Of a stretch of 64,000 nt of DNA, positions 40,557-50,126 are shown one piece after another. Both the position numbers and the translations under genes were made by a program. Within the stretch, counting starts at the first letter, position 1, and the number at the start of each line of letters is the position of its first letter. The notes under the pieces were generated by a model. That model was not told the DNA's origin and did not search any database. It was given only the letters and a program-made list of their open reading frames with translations. Source of the DNA: an uncultured Clostridiaceae bacterium (GTDB taxonomy: Bacteria; Bacillota; Clostridia; TANB77; CAG-508). The stretch covers positions 62,001 through 126,000 of the forward strand of contig CAOJCG010000002.1 of assembly GCA_948356915.1 (NCBI GenBank), given 5' to 3'.

Positions 40557-41258
40557 TTATAATTTTTTTAATTCTTTTAAACGTTGTTCATATGCATTTT
40601 TTACGTCTTGTTCAAATGCTACTTTTGGTTCTTCTATTCCCATTTTTTGTAGTATTTTTTTTGTGAATTCTGGGTTTAATATTAGTATTGGACCTATTAA
40701 GTATGTTGCTATAAAGTTGTTTTTTTGTATGCCTTCTAATATGCTCTCTGGGTTTAGTCCTATTCCTTTTTCTACTTTTGAAAAATAGTTTTCTTCATTA
40801 TTTCCATAGCTTTGTGTAAATTGACTTTTGAAGCCTACTATTTCTATGTCTTCATATTTTCCTATAAAGTTGCTATTGTGCCTTTTCATCATATTTCTTT
40901 TGCTATATATATCAAATATTCCTAATGCTTCTATTTTGCTTCCATCTTCATTTTCTATATATTTTCCAAAGATTTCAATTGCATTTCCTGTTATTAGGAA
41001 TACTGTATTTTTTTCTATTAGTTCTTCTATTCTTTGTTTATATGGCTTTAACTTTTCTATTACTTTTTCTTGCATTTTTTCTGTCATTGGCCCCATATAT
41101 ATCAGTTCTACATCGTTTTTTATAAATGTGGGTTCTTCTCCAAAGTTTGTTTCTATGAAGTTTGCTTCTGGTATGCATTTTTGTAAGTATTTCATGTTGC
41201 TTATGTCTCCATATAGGTTGCAGAATTCTGGAAATAATATTTCTATTGTTTTATTCAT
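40557..41258 (-). CDS. gatD: GatD-like glutamine amidotransferase homologue lacking catalytic residues
   Basis: GatD supplies ammonia from glutamine to MurT for amidating lipid II D-glutamate. This 233-residue protein aligns over its length (FPEFCNLYGDISNMKYL, GPMTEKMQEK, ATYLIGPILILNPEF). However, the nucleophile motif ICGGYQ of the family reads ITGNAI here, and the catalytic His in TYLHGPLL is Ile. Both triad residues are therefore missing, and glutaminase activity is unlikely. It lies downstream of murT, separated by a palindromic insertion. Confidence 0.82.
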   Translation of the reverse strand: MNKTIEILFPEFCNLYGDISNMKYLQKCIPEANFIETNFGEEPTFIKNDVELIYMGPMTEKMQEKVIEKLKPYKQRIEELIEKNTVFLITGNAIEIFGKYIENEDGSKIEALGIFDIYSKRNMMKRHNSNFIGKYEDIEIVGFKSQFTQSYGNNEENYFSKVEKGIGLNPESILEGIQKNNFIATYLIGPILILNPEFTKKILQKMGIEEPKVAFEQDVKNAYEQRLKELKKL

Positions 41259-41305
41259 TGCTTTCTCCCTTTTTTATTTTTTTGTTTTAAAATTAGTCGC
41301 TCCCA

Positions 41306-41464
41306 GGAAATTGTATTTTTATTTTTTTATTAAATTTACTACCCTCCCACTAAGAGTAAGTACAAATATTACGTTCCATTTCATTCCACTTCATATTTTA
41401 CTTACTCTAAGCGGTCCCCACCGCCTTAACGTAAATTTAATAAAAAAATAAAAATACAATTTCC
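41306..41464. repeat. Palindromic MITE-like element between murT and gatD
   Basis: Outer arms of about 34 bases start GGAAATTGTATTTTTATTT and recur as the exact complement at 41431-41464. A second inner pair, AGAGTAAGTA/TACTTACTCT, lies inside. It interrupts the murT-gatD unit. Confidence 0.85.
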
Positions 41465-41502
41465 TTCGCGCTACTCTACAAAATTAATTTTTCGCATAGT
41501 AT

Positions 41503-42876
41503 TTAATTATTTTCTAGTATCTTTTCTTCTACTTTTTTCTTTATTTGATTTTTTAGATCTATTGAGTATAGGTCATGCAGAATAAATACTTTGTCTATTC
41601 CTTCTAAGTTTAGCTTGTCTACTAGACTTATTTCGTCTCTCCCATATACTATTTTTTCTTTTGGTATGTCTGCGATTTGAAGTCTTACATATGTGTCTAA
41701 ATACCTTGCTCCTGCTGTTAGTATTTGTTTTATACTTTCTGAGTTTAAAAATTCGTAGTCTGTGTCATAGTGCCATGCTATGTTTTCTGATGAGTTTGCT
41801 GCTTCGTGCAGGTCATCTAGTAGTATAAATACTGCTTTATTTCCTTCTTCTTTTTTTACATAGTCAAAGGCTCTTGAACATGCTATTGGATTCATTCCTT
41901 TTGACAGCTGTGTTATTATTTCTATATTTTTTACTTTTTCTTTGCTATATCTTGTATCTACTATTTTTTGATTTTTTAGTACTGAATTTATTTGATTTCT
42001 TGTTAGACCTATTTCTTTTAGTACTGCTATTGTTGCTAACATATTGTATATGTTTATTATGTTATTATTTATGACATCATAGTTTTCTTCTTTTTGTTCA
42101 TTTCTTACACACATTTTCATATTTTCAAAGTCTATGTTTGTTACTTCATAATTTATTTTAGGTGATGCAAACTCACATTTTCGACAATGTGCTCTTCCTA
42201 CATGGTTATATCTTACAAAGTCGTATTCTAATTTTGTATCACATTTTGGACATACTGTTATGTCTCTTACTATGTTTTCGCACTTTTCTAAATCTGTTTC
42301 TAATCTATCTATTCCAAAGTATACTCTTTCATTTTCTGGAGCTAATCCTGATACTATTAAATCGTCTCCATTTAGAATAAGTTTTGTTTCTTTTGGAATG
42401 TTATTTGTCAATATATTTGAGATAAATTCTGTATGTGCATTTCTTTTTAGTGAATCTCTAAATAAGTTTGTGCACACTAAATATGTTGGTGTTATATATG
42501 GATATATTTTTACTGCGCTTCTTTCATCTATTTCAAATACTGCTAAATCCTTTTTTTGCTTTCCTAGTAGAGTTGCTCCTTCTATTAATGTTGAAGCTAA
42601 CCCTGAATTAATATTTGAGCCTAAGTGGTTGTCTATAAATTCATACCCATTTTCTTTTAAACAGTCTTCTATCATGTTACATACTGTAGTTTTTCCATTT
42701 GTACCTGTAACACCTATTATTGTTTTTGGTTTATCTATTCTTCCTAAAAAGTCTGGGCATAGTGTTACTGCAAGTTTTCCTGGAAAATATGTTGCATCTC
42801 TTCCTATTATTTTTAAAGCAATTCTTGATAATTTTGCTAAATATAGTACTATATAAAATTTTAAATTTTTCCTCAT
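41503..42876 (-). CDS. murT: MurT-like Mur ligase family protein
   Basis: This 457-residue protein has the Mur ligase P-loop VTGTNGKTTVCNM (about 56-68) and the MurT zinc-ribbon CPKCD...CRKC (about 207-232). The C-terminal DUF1727 domain follows. In active MurT a conserved Asp of an ND-N-ADG-D type motif completes the GatD triad; here the region reads LLDDLHEAANSSENIAWHYDTDYEFL and is divergent. Together with the altered GatD this suggests an ammonia-using or repurposed lipid II-modifying pair. It is a peripheral membrane enzyme of cell-wall synthesis. Confidence 0.87.
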   Translation of the reverse strand: MRKNLKFYIVLYLAKLSRIALKIIGRDATYFPGKLAVTLCPDFLGRIDKPKTIIGVTGTNGKTTVCNMIEDCLKENGYEFIDNHLGSNINSGLASTLIEGATLLGKQKKDLAVFEIDERSAVKIYPYITPTYLVCTNLFRDSLKRNAHTEFISNILTNNIPKETKLILNGDDLIVSGLAPENERVYFGIDRLETDLEKCENIVRDITVCPKCDTKLEYDFVRYNHVGRAHCRKCEFASPKINYEVTNIDFENMKMCVRNEQKEENYDVINNNIINIYNMLATIAVLKEIGLTRNQINSVLKNQKIVDTRYSKEKVKNIEIITQLSKGMNPIACSRAFDYVKKEEGNKAVFILLDDLHEAANSSENIAWHYDTDYEFLNSESIKQILTAGARYLDTYVRLQIADIPKEKIVYGRDEISLVDKLNLEGIDKVFILHDLYSIDLKNQIKKKVEEKILENN

Positions 42877-43177
42877 AATTTTACCTCTTTCTTTACTGTT
42901 ACTATATTTTACATTTATTATTCATTTTTTTCAATAGAAAATGGACATTTTTCTGATGTTCTCTTTCTAAAATAGTTACAATTCATGGCTAATATTAAAT
43001 ATAGATGTAGGGGCAACTACTAGCTGTCTGTGCTCCAGCGAATTTGCTTAAATAAAATATCAATTTTAGGGTAATTTCTTCGAAGAGCAGACAGCTGCTA
43101 GCTACCCCTACATCTTAAAATTTTATTTTTCGTATACTATAAAAAGATGCTTTTTGTTTTAAAGCATCTTTGATTGA
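42877..43177. repeat. Intergenic region with palindromic element and terminator
   Basis: GTTACAATTCATGGCTAATA at about 42972 is a shared motif. From 43012 GATGTAGGGGCAACTA-TAGCTGTCTGTGCTC is mirrored by GAGCAGACAGCTGCTAGCTACCCC-TACATC ending at about 43113. A terminator for the 79-residue gene follows (43141-43172, AAAGATGCTTT/AAAGCATCTTT). Confidence 0.8.
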
Positions 43178-43417
43178 TTATACCTTTGACGATATTTTAA
43201 ATAGTAAGTCTTCTATGTTTGACATTCGCATTTCAAACACTTGATTGGTCATGTCTTCTATTTTATTGTATTCTTGCATTTTCATTAGTTTACTCATAAT
43301 AACTGAAAAATTCTTTTGTAAGTTTTCTGACAAATTAATTTGTTCATTTCTTATATCATTTAAAAGTTCATTTATTTCTTCGATTTGGTAATTTGCCACT
43401 GGATTTTTATTATCCAT
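43178..43417 (-). CDS. Small helical hypothetical protein
   Basis: This 79-residue, probably coiled-coil protein (EEINELLNDIRNEQINLSENLQKNFSVIMSKLMKMQ) has an AGAGGTGAT site before the ATG and its own terminator. I do not recognise it. It is monocistronic between murT and a divergent small gene. Confidence 0.55.
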   Translation of the reverse strand: MDNKNPVANYQIEEINELLNDIRNEQINLSENLQKNFSVIMSKLMKMQEYNKIEDMTNQVFEMRMSNIEDLLFKISSKV

Positions 43418-43585
43418 AAAATCACCTCTTCTTTGAATTATTATGATGAAATAATATCATTATATAAAAAGGTTGTCAACACTTTTATGAAAATTTGTTT
43501 GCTTATTTCCATTTGCATTTTTTTTGTTAATATGTTATAATTATTTTAGGCATTGTTTTTATTTAAGAAAGGGATAGGTAAAAAT

Positions 43586-43741
43586 ATGGCAAAGAAGAGA
43601 AAAATCAATCCAATTGTTACTGATGATGATTTTGATTACGAGTATCTCCCTGAAAGTGCTCAGGATGAGGAAAATATTTCTTATCCTACAAAATCAACTT
43701 ATGATGCAGATGATGATTTTGACGATGATTTTTGGTGTTAA
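43586..43741 (+). CDS. Small acidic hypothetical protein
   Basis: This 51-residue protein has a basic start (MAKKRKINPI) and a very acidic remainder (TDDDFDYEYL, DADDDFDDDFWC). AAAGGGATAGG precedes the ATG at 43586; the ORF opens upstream at 43553 but without a site. It is followed by a strong terminator shared with aspS. No family was recognised. Confidence 0.55.
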   Translation: MAKKRKINPIVTDDDFDYEYLPESAQDEENISYPTKSTYDADDDFDDDFWC

Positions 43742-43752
43742 AACTTAAGCCC

Positions 43753-43797
43753 TAAAAGTGTACCCGCTTTATAGTAAAAGCTGGTACACTTTTTTTA
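43753..43797. terminator. Bidirectional terminator between the acidic small gene and aspS
   Basis: AAAAGTGTACC pairs with GGTACACTTTT around a GC-poor loop with T runs on both strands, between convergent genes. Confidence 0.85.
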
Positions 43798-45559
43798 TTA
43801 TTCTTCTATTAACTTAATATGAACATCTTTTAATTGTTCTTCTGTTACTCTACTTGGTGCTCCCATTAGTACGTCTCTTGCTTTTTTGTTTTTTGGGAAT
43901 GCTATTATTTCTCTTAGGTTTTCTTCATTTGTCATTAGCATTATCATTCTGTCTACTCCTGGTGCTGCTCCTGCGTGTGGTGGTGTTCCATATTGGAATG
44001 CGTTGTATAACGCTCCAAACCTTGTTTCTACTTCTTTTTCACTATAACCTGCTATTTCGAATGCTTTTACCATTAATTCTGGGTCGTGGTTTCTTACTGC
44101 TCCTGATGCCATTTCATATCCATTACATACTGCATCATATTGGTATGCCAAAATATCTAATGGGTTCATTTCTTTTAGAGCCTTCATTCCTCCTTGTGGC
44201 ATTGAGAATGGATTGTGGTTGAAGTCTATTTTATCCTCTTCTTCGTTATATTCGTACATTGGGAAGTCTACTATAAAGCAGAAACGATATGTGTCTTTTT
44301 CTATTAAGTCTAACCTTTTTCCTAGCTCTATACGTACTAAACCTGCTATTTTTTGTGCTACTACTAATTCATCTGCTATGAAGAATATACTGTCTCCTGT
44401 TTTTGCTCCTAGTTTTTCTTCTAAATTCTTTTTAACTTCTTCTGTTACAAATTTAGCAATTCCTCCTACTGGTCCTTCTTCAGTTAGTTTTACCCATGCT
44501 AAACCTTTTGCTCCTGCTTCATTTACTGCAAATTCTGTCATGTTATCAAAGAATTTTCTTCCTTCATTTGCTCCATTTGGAACTACTATTGCTTTTATTG
44601 TTTTATCTTTAAAGGCGTTAAATTCTGTATTTTCAAAAATAGTTGTAGCATCTTGTATTATAAGTGGGTTTCTTAAGTCTGGCTTATCTATTCCGTATTT
44701 TTCCATTGCTTCTTTATATGGAATTCTTAAAAATGGTGCTTCATCTACTTTCCAGTTTGTGAATTGTTTAAATGTACTTGTAAATATTTCTTCTAATACT
44801 TCTAAAACTTCTTCTTGGGTGCTAAATGCCATTTCAAAATCTAATTGATAAAATTCCCCTGGTGCTCTATCTGCACGTGGGTCTTCATCTCTGAAGCATG
44901 GTGCTATTTGGAAATATTTATTGAAGCCTGATACCATTAGTAGTTGCTTAAATTGTTGTGGTGCTTGTGGAAGTGCATAAAATTCCCCTGCGTGTATTCT
45001 ACTTGGTACTAAAAAGTCCCTTGCTCCTTCTGGTGATGAGTTTGCTAGTATTGGTGTTTGTATTTCTGGAAATCCCATTTCATTCATTTTATCTCTTAAG
45101 AATTTTAGAACTTTTGAACGAAGTAAAATGTTTTTATGTATTTTATCATTTCTTAAATCTAAAAATCTGTATTGCAACCTTAAGTCTTCTTTTACTTGTG
45201 AAATATCTGCTTTTTCAGAGTTTACTTCGAATGGAAGTACATTTTTACATTTTCCAAGCATTTCTATTTTATTTGCTTTTATTTCTATTTCTCCTGTTGG
45301 AATTTTCGAGTTTTTATTTGAACGTTCTAGAACTTCTCCTTCCACAGATATTACACATTCTGTTACTAATTCTTCGCTGTTTACATTTGTTTCTTCATTT
45401 ATGACTATTTGAGTTATTCCGTGCTTCATCTCTTAAATCTATAAATTTCATTGCTCCTAGATTTCTTATTCTTTGAACCCAGCCTGCTAGTTTTACTTCT
45501 TCTCCTACGTTTTTAATGTTTAATTCTCCACATGTGTGGCTTCTGTATTTATTTTGCAT
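43798..45559 (-). CDS. aspS: Aspartyl-tRNA synthetase, +1 frameshift at CGG
   Basis: This class II synthetase is essential for charging tRNA-Asp. From the ATG at 45559 it opens [21 protein letters not shown] and reads the OB-fold anticodon domain to IDLRDEA. Then the zero frame meets GCA CGG (codon 47, CGG at 45421-45419) and stops seven codons later. Skipping the C gives [16 protein letters not shown] and a complete protein of about 586 residues: motif 2 [10 protein letters not shown], the bacterial GAD insertion, and motif 3 [13 protein letters not shown]. An internal ATG just after the break would lack a third of the OB fold. Because the enzyme is essential, recoding or a base error is more likely than decay. 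Confidence 0.93.
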
Positions 45560-45663
45560 TTACAGTTCCTCCTTTAAAGTATTTAAGTCCTTAAAATCTT
45601 TTTAAATTATACATTCTTATAATTTAAAAGTCAATGAAAGCTTCGTAAGTTTTACATTTTTTC

Positions 45664-45692
45664 TTGCTTTTTAGCTATTAATATAGTATAAT
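45664..45692 (+). promoter_or_regulatory. Sigma-A-type promoter
   Basis: TTGCTT and TATAAT are separated by 17 bases, 47 bases before the ATG at 45739, which carries a strong AAAGGAGG site. Confidence 0.6.
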
Positions 45693-45738
45693 GCTTTATA
45701 ACTTATTAACATATAAATTATCAAAGGAGGATTTTTCT

Positions 45739-46278
45739 ATGATAAAAAAATTTAAGAATTGATACAATAATTTATTATCTTTTCAAAAGGTTCGGTTTTG
45801 GCAAGTAGTTTTAGGTATTCTATCTTATTTTGTTTTTGCATTTATATGTACTTTAGTATATACTACTTTGAATGACATATTTTTATCTATAATTTTTATT
45901 TGCCCATTTATTGCTTTGGGAGTTGTTTCATTAATTTCTTTACTTTGTGACCCTGACAATCTAGAAATGGATTATAGATTAAAAAAGATGTATAAAGATT
46001 CAGAAGATGAAATTAATGTATGGTTTCATTCTACTTGTAGCAATTGTGTAAAAGTGAATATTAAATCTACTGAAAATTCTGCTGAAATTCTATCATATTA
46101 TCATGCTAGGCATCTTTTAGTAAATTCGTTTTATGTAGAAAGAGACCAGTCTATATTAGACAAAAAAACTATATATTATATTTACGCAGAATGCGAGGGT
46201 AAGCAAGATAAAGTAGTATTTCCAAATAAAATTGAAAATGCAGGATATATTTTGGCGAGATTTACACTTGCAAATTAG
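45739..46278 (+). pseudogene. Membrane protein ORF interrupted by TGA at codon 8
   Basis: A strong AAAGGAGG and promoter lead into ATG 45739, but codon 8 is TGA. The same frame then stays open to 46278: two transmembrane helices (about 24-45 and 50-70), then a soluble domain (YRLKKMYKDSEDEINVWFHSTCSNCVKVN...YILARFTLAN). If TGA were Trp it would read KNWYNNLLSF. It also contains the window's only in-phase CGG outside the seven shift sites (45793-45795), where a +1 shift would reach a stop four codons later. I read it as a recent pseudogene; TGA is a normal stop elsewhere. A downstream non-ATG start is possible. Confidence 0.6.
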
Positions 46279-46285
46279 TAAATTA

Positions 46286-46318
46286 AAAAAGCACTAAGTA
46301 TCATATTTAGTGCTTTTA
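46286..46318. terminator. Bidirectional terminator
   Basis: AAAAGCACTAA and TTTAGTGCTTTT pair between the convergent membrane-protein ORF and the HipA-like gene. Confidence 0.8.
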
Positions 46319-46357
46319 ATGAATTAAATACTTTTTATTTAATTTACCGTTTATTTC

Positions 46358-47590
46358 TTAATTTGCCATTATTAGTCCTTTGTCTTTCATCATTTTTTCA
46401 AAACATTCTATTCTTTCTTTATACCCTATTGTTAGCATTTGTATTTCTTCTTTTGAAAGTTTCGTGTATTCTGAATATTTTTCTAATATTTCCTTGTACT
46501 TCTTTTCTAATTGTTTTAATCTTTCTATTTGCTCTTCTTTTATTTTTATTGTAAATAATGGTTCTAAGTTTTTACTTGAAATAAGCTCATTTGTAAAACA
46601 CTTTATTTCTCCTTCTTTGAAGTTCCAGTAAGATGTTGTAACATTTGTATTCATACTTCTTCCTGTATCAAATATTGGGCAAATTCTTTTCCATTCTAGT
46701 GTTTTTACGTCTCTTATTACTCCAAAATTATTTAGATGTCTATCTTCATTTAATAAAATATAATCTAACATAAACATTTTTTGCAAATATTCTTCTGCAT
46801 TTGGTACATTATTTTCATTTAATATTTTTAAGTATATATAGTAGTCATTAATTGTTTTTTGCACTTTTTCTTTTTCTTCAGTTAATATTGTATATGCTGG
46901 CAAAATTTCTTCATCTTTATTTATTATACATTTACATACACTTACTAATGTATTTTGCCTATTTCCTTTTATTACATCTAATGTGTATGTAGCATGTGGA
47001 ACATCTAATATTTCGCACATTAGGCTAGCTAACACTTCATTAATAGGTTCAAAATTATGTATTGTTCCTGCACCTTTATATAAATAATTTTCGTTATCCA
47101 TTTTTATCCATACTTTTTTTAATTGGCCATTTGAAGTATTATTTGGGGTTTTATCTGGTTTGTTATTTATAGTTTGATTTAGGTATTTAGAAGCTCCACT
47201 TCCATATGTTGCATTTGTGAAATTTATGCTTCCATAGTCTCTTTGAAAATAGTTTATTTCTTCCCATTTTATATCTTCATTTTCTGGTTTAAACCAATAT
47301 TGGTCTGATACTGATAATCCATAATCTTTGTTTATTAGTTCTTTTACATTATTTATTCCAAATGCTTCTATAATTTCTTTTGCATTATCTCTATATATTG
47401 GAATTCCTCTGTCATTAAACCAGTTATTAAGTTCTATTCTTCTTTTTGTTTCTTCAATGTTTTTTATATTTAATGGTGCATATTTTATGCTATAGTTTTC
47501 TAATATATTTGTTATTACATTTAGTTCACTATCATATTCAAATTTTAATACCTTTGTATTTTGATTCATTAAAATATAGTTTTTTAACAT
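46358..47590 (-). CDS. HipA-like kinase-fold protein
   Basis: This 410-residue protein has a C-terminal HipA-like domain. It carries MLDYILLNEDRHLNNFGVIRD (catalytic Asp and H-x-N), CPIFDTGRSM (metal-binding D-x-G), and an N-lobe YGSGASKYL with KVWIKM, the likely ATP Lys. The N-terminal third looks like the stand-alone HipA-type proteins common in clostridia. No HipB partner is adjacent, so it is probably not a classic toxin-antitoxin pair. A TATAAT-type promoter and AAGAAGGAAT site precede the ATG. Confidence 0.75.
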   Translation of the reverse strand: MLKNYILMNQNTKVLKFEYDSELNVITNILENYSIKYAPLNIKNIEETKRRIELNNWFNDRGIPIYRDNAKEIIEAFGINNVKELINKDYGLSVSDQYWFKPENEDIKWEEINYFQRDYGSINFTNATYGSGASKYLNQTINNKPDKTPNNTSNGQLKKVWIKMDNENYLYKGAGTIHNFEPINEVLASLMCEILDVPHATYTLDVIKGNRQNTLVSVCKCIINKDEEILPAYTILTEEKEKVQKTINDYYIYLKILNENNVPNAEEYLQKMFMLDYILLNEDRHLNNFGVIRDVKTLEWKRICPIFDTGRSMNTNVTTSYWNFKEGEIKCFTNELISSKNLEPLFTIKIKEEQIERLKQLEKKYKEILEKYSEYTKLSKEEIQMLTIGYKERIECFEKMMKDKGLIMAN

Positions 47591-47639
47591 TTAATTCCTT
47601 CTTTCTAAGGTTTGTTACTTATGCATTATATCACTTTAA

Positions 47640-47784
47640 TAAAAAAAAATAAAGCACTAATGCTTATTTTTTATGTTCTTAGGAAAGTCATCCATGAAAT
47701 GGTGAGTTTCCTTAGAAGATAATTATGCGAAGTTTACAGCTTCTTAGTGCTGTAAGGAACTTAGAAACTGTTAATTCCGCTTTT
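47640..47784 (-). terminator. Structured 3' region and terminator of the pilus-ROK operon
   Basis: Downstream of the ROK stop are two hairpins (CTTACAGC/GCTGTAAA and CTAAGGAAA/TTTCCTAAG) and then AAGCATTAGTGCTT with a T run at about 47660-47642. The double hairpin may be an RNA-stabilising 3' end or a small RNA. Confidence 0.6.
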
Positions 47785-48690
47785 TTACATTAATGCTCCT
47801 ATCATTCCTGCTTCATTGCCTAGTTTTGCTAATACTATTTTTGGTATATTGCAATTATATTTTCTTAAATTTATTTTCTCTATTAGTCTTGTATATAATA
47901 TTTTTTCATAATATACAAAACTTCCTCCTATGCATATGGCTTCTGGCTGTATTATATTTATTATGTTTGATAAACCTATTAATAGATTTTCTATATATTC
48001 ATCTATATAGCTATTTACAAGTTTATCTTCTTCATTTACTTTTCTTGTTATTATTTCTAGTATATCTTTAGATGATGTGTTTTCTTTTAAATTTAGTAAT
48101 TTAATTATTCCATCTTTGAAAGATTTCATAGAGGCATATTTTTCAAAACAACCTCTATTTCCACATTTACATTCTATTCCATCTTTATTAATTATCATAT
48201 GTCCATATTCAGAGCCCCAGTCTTTTGTATATTCTAACATTTTTCCATTTATAAATGTTGCTCCTCCTATTCCTGTTCCTAAGCATAAAAATACTACAGT
48301 CTCATATTCTTTAATATTTCCTATATTCTTTTCTGCTAATGCTGCACATTTAGCATCATTTCTTATATTTACTGTTACCCCATAATGCTCTTCTAAAACT
48401 TGTGCTAAGTTAAATTCTTTAATTCCCAAATTATATATACCATATACAATTTTATCTTTTACCCTTCCTGGCACTGCTATTCCTATTTTAGATATAACAC
48501 ATCTTGGAGCTCCTACGTCTTTTAGGACTTGGTTTATAAGCATTTTTATATTTTCTATTATATATTCTTTTATATCTTTATTTACCTCTATCCTTTTTAT
48601 ATCCTTTTCTCTTTTAGCAATTATAGTATTTCTCTTACTAATTACTCCAACTGCTATATGACTTCCACCTATATCTATCCCTATTTCCAT
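47785..48690 (-). CDS. ROK-family sugar kinase (glucokinase-like)
   Basis: This 301-residue ROK protein has an N-terminal phosphate loop GIDIGGSHIAVGV, a sugar-binding region WGSEYGHMI, and the zinc motif CKCGNRGCFEKYAS. The catalytic Asp is in NIRNDAKCAA. It probably phosphorylates glucose or an amino sugar in the cytosol. The ATG at 48690 follows GAAAGGAG by five bases. It lies 65 bp after pilC as the last gene on that strand before a terminator; no functional link to the pili is evident. Confidence 0.9.
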   Translation of the reverse strand: MEIGIDIGGSHIAVGVISKRNTIIAKREKDIKRIEVNKDIKEYIIENIKMLINQVLKDVGAPRCVISKIGIAVPGRVKDKIVYGIYNLGIKEFNLAQVLEEHYGVTVNIRNDAKCAALAEKNIGNIKEYETVVFLCLGTGIGGATFINGKMLEYTKDWGSEYGHMIINKDGIECKCGNRGCFEKYASMKSFKDGIIKLLNLKENTSSKDILEIITRKVNEEDKLVNSYIDEYIENLLIGLSNIINIIQPEAICIGGSFVYYEKILYTRLIEKINLRKYNCNIPKIVLAKLGNEAGMIGALM

Positions 48691-48754
48691 AGGCTCTCCT
48701 TTCAAAATTCTCTGAATTTTGTACTATTCACCATTCACTATTAATTAGTTCTCC

Positions 48755-50102
48755 CTATATTCCTGCTGCATCAAATAAGAATGTTCCTGTGTATACCTCT
48801 AGTATTGGTACAAATACTATTAATACGAATAATATTAGCATTACACCAACTATTGAATATACTAATTGTGGGAATACTTTCATTATTTTATCTAATATAT
48901 TTTGTATATCTATTTCCATATATTCTACTAATTTGTTCATCATTTCTGATAGGTCTGTTTGCATTCCTATTTTTAGCATTTCTATTATCATTGGTGATGA
49001 TAGCCCTGATTTTTCGAATGGCTCTATCCATGATTGTCCTATTAATATATTGTTTATAGAGGTTTCTACCATTGATAGAAACACATAATTTTTTACAACA
49101 TTTTTACTAACGTCTAATGCATCTTGTATTCTCATTCCATTGTTTAAGTTTAATAGCATTGCTTTTATAAACCTTGAAAAGTCTAAACTATATATTAGTT
49201 TTCCAAATATTGGCATAGTATATTTGAAATAATGGAAATTATATTTTCCTTTTGGAGTATTAATATAAAATATAATTCCTCCAATAGTTCCTAGTATAAT
49301 GGCTACCCAAACATACCAAACTCTTCCAATACTATTAATAAAGTGGAAAAACCACATTGTTAGTTCTGGAATTTTTGCACTACTTCCTACTGAGTCAAAT
49401 ATTCCTTGAATATATGGTACTAATACTAATGTTCCTACTACTAGTAATACTGTTAACAATACAAATTGTATAATATTTGGTATTAATACTTTTCTAACTT
49501 TCTTGCTTAAGTCTGCTGAATCGTCTAAATATTTTATTGCTTGCTCTAATGAATTTGTAAGTGAACCTGATAGTTCTCCTACTTTTATCATATTTATATA
49601 TATATATGGAAATACATTAGAGTAGTATTCCATTGTTGTATACATGTAGTCTCCTGCTTCTACTCCGTGCCAAAATATCTTCTAATATTCCCTTTAATGA
49701 TAAGTTTTCTGTGCTCTGTATTATTGTACTTAAAGCATGTATATTATTAAAGTTTGCTTTTTTTAGTAAGTAAAAGTTTTGTGTAAATATTGCTATATCT
49801 CTTGTAGTTATTTTTTCTGTTGCTAATAGTGCTAAGTTTATTTTTTCTATGGCAGATATCTTTGTTGTTTCTTCTTTAAAAATATTTGTAGAATTTGCTG
49901 TTTTCATTATGTCTTCTATATTAGTAACATTCTTTTTTACTTTTTTTTGTTTTCTACTAATATAACCTACTTGCACAATTTGAATAGGCATTAATTCATT
50001 GGTTTTCAATTTCTTAATTAATGCTTGTTTACTTGCTTCTTCTACTTTATTTCTAACAATTACACCTCTTTTATTAACTGCCTTATATACATACTCTGGC
50101 AT
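48755..50102 (-). CDS. pilC: Type IV pilus inner-membrane platform protein PilC (GspF-like), +1 frameshift at CGG
   Basis: PilC anchors the pilus motor in the membrane. Codons 1-145 give the N-terminal YVYKAVNKRGV domain and the first T2SSF domain to LKGILEDILA. There the zero frame reads GCA CGG (CGG at 49667-49665) and stops 15 codons later. Skipping the C gives ILAGVEAGDYMYTTMEYYSNVFPYIYINMIKVGELSG, the canonical family motif, and the frame runs through both T2SSF repeats and three transmembrane helices to 48755, about 448 residues. GGAGG precedes the ATG. It is the last pilus gene of the operon, after pilT. Confidence 0.92.
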
Positions 50103-50126
50103 TTTTTCGTTTCCTCCATTTTTATA

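Noticed and set aside
45739-46278. UGA read as tryptophan
   Set aside because: KNWYNNLL would look natural, but TGA is the normal stop of other genes here (for example the XRE regulator at 25468 and the DHH gene), so one in-frame TGA is better read as a nonsense mutation.
46358-48690. ROK kinase and HipA-like gene as one operon
   Set aside because: A terminator and a TATAAT-type promoter lie between them.
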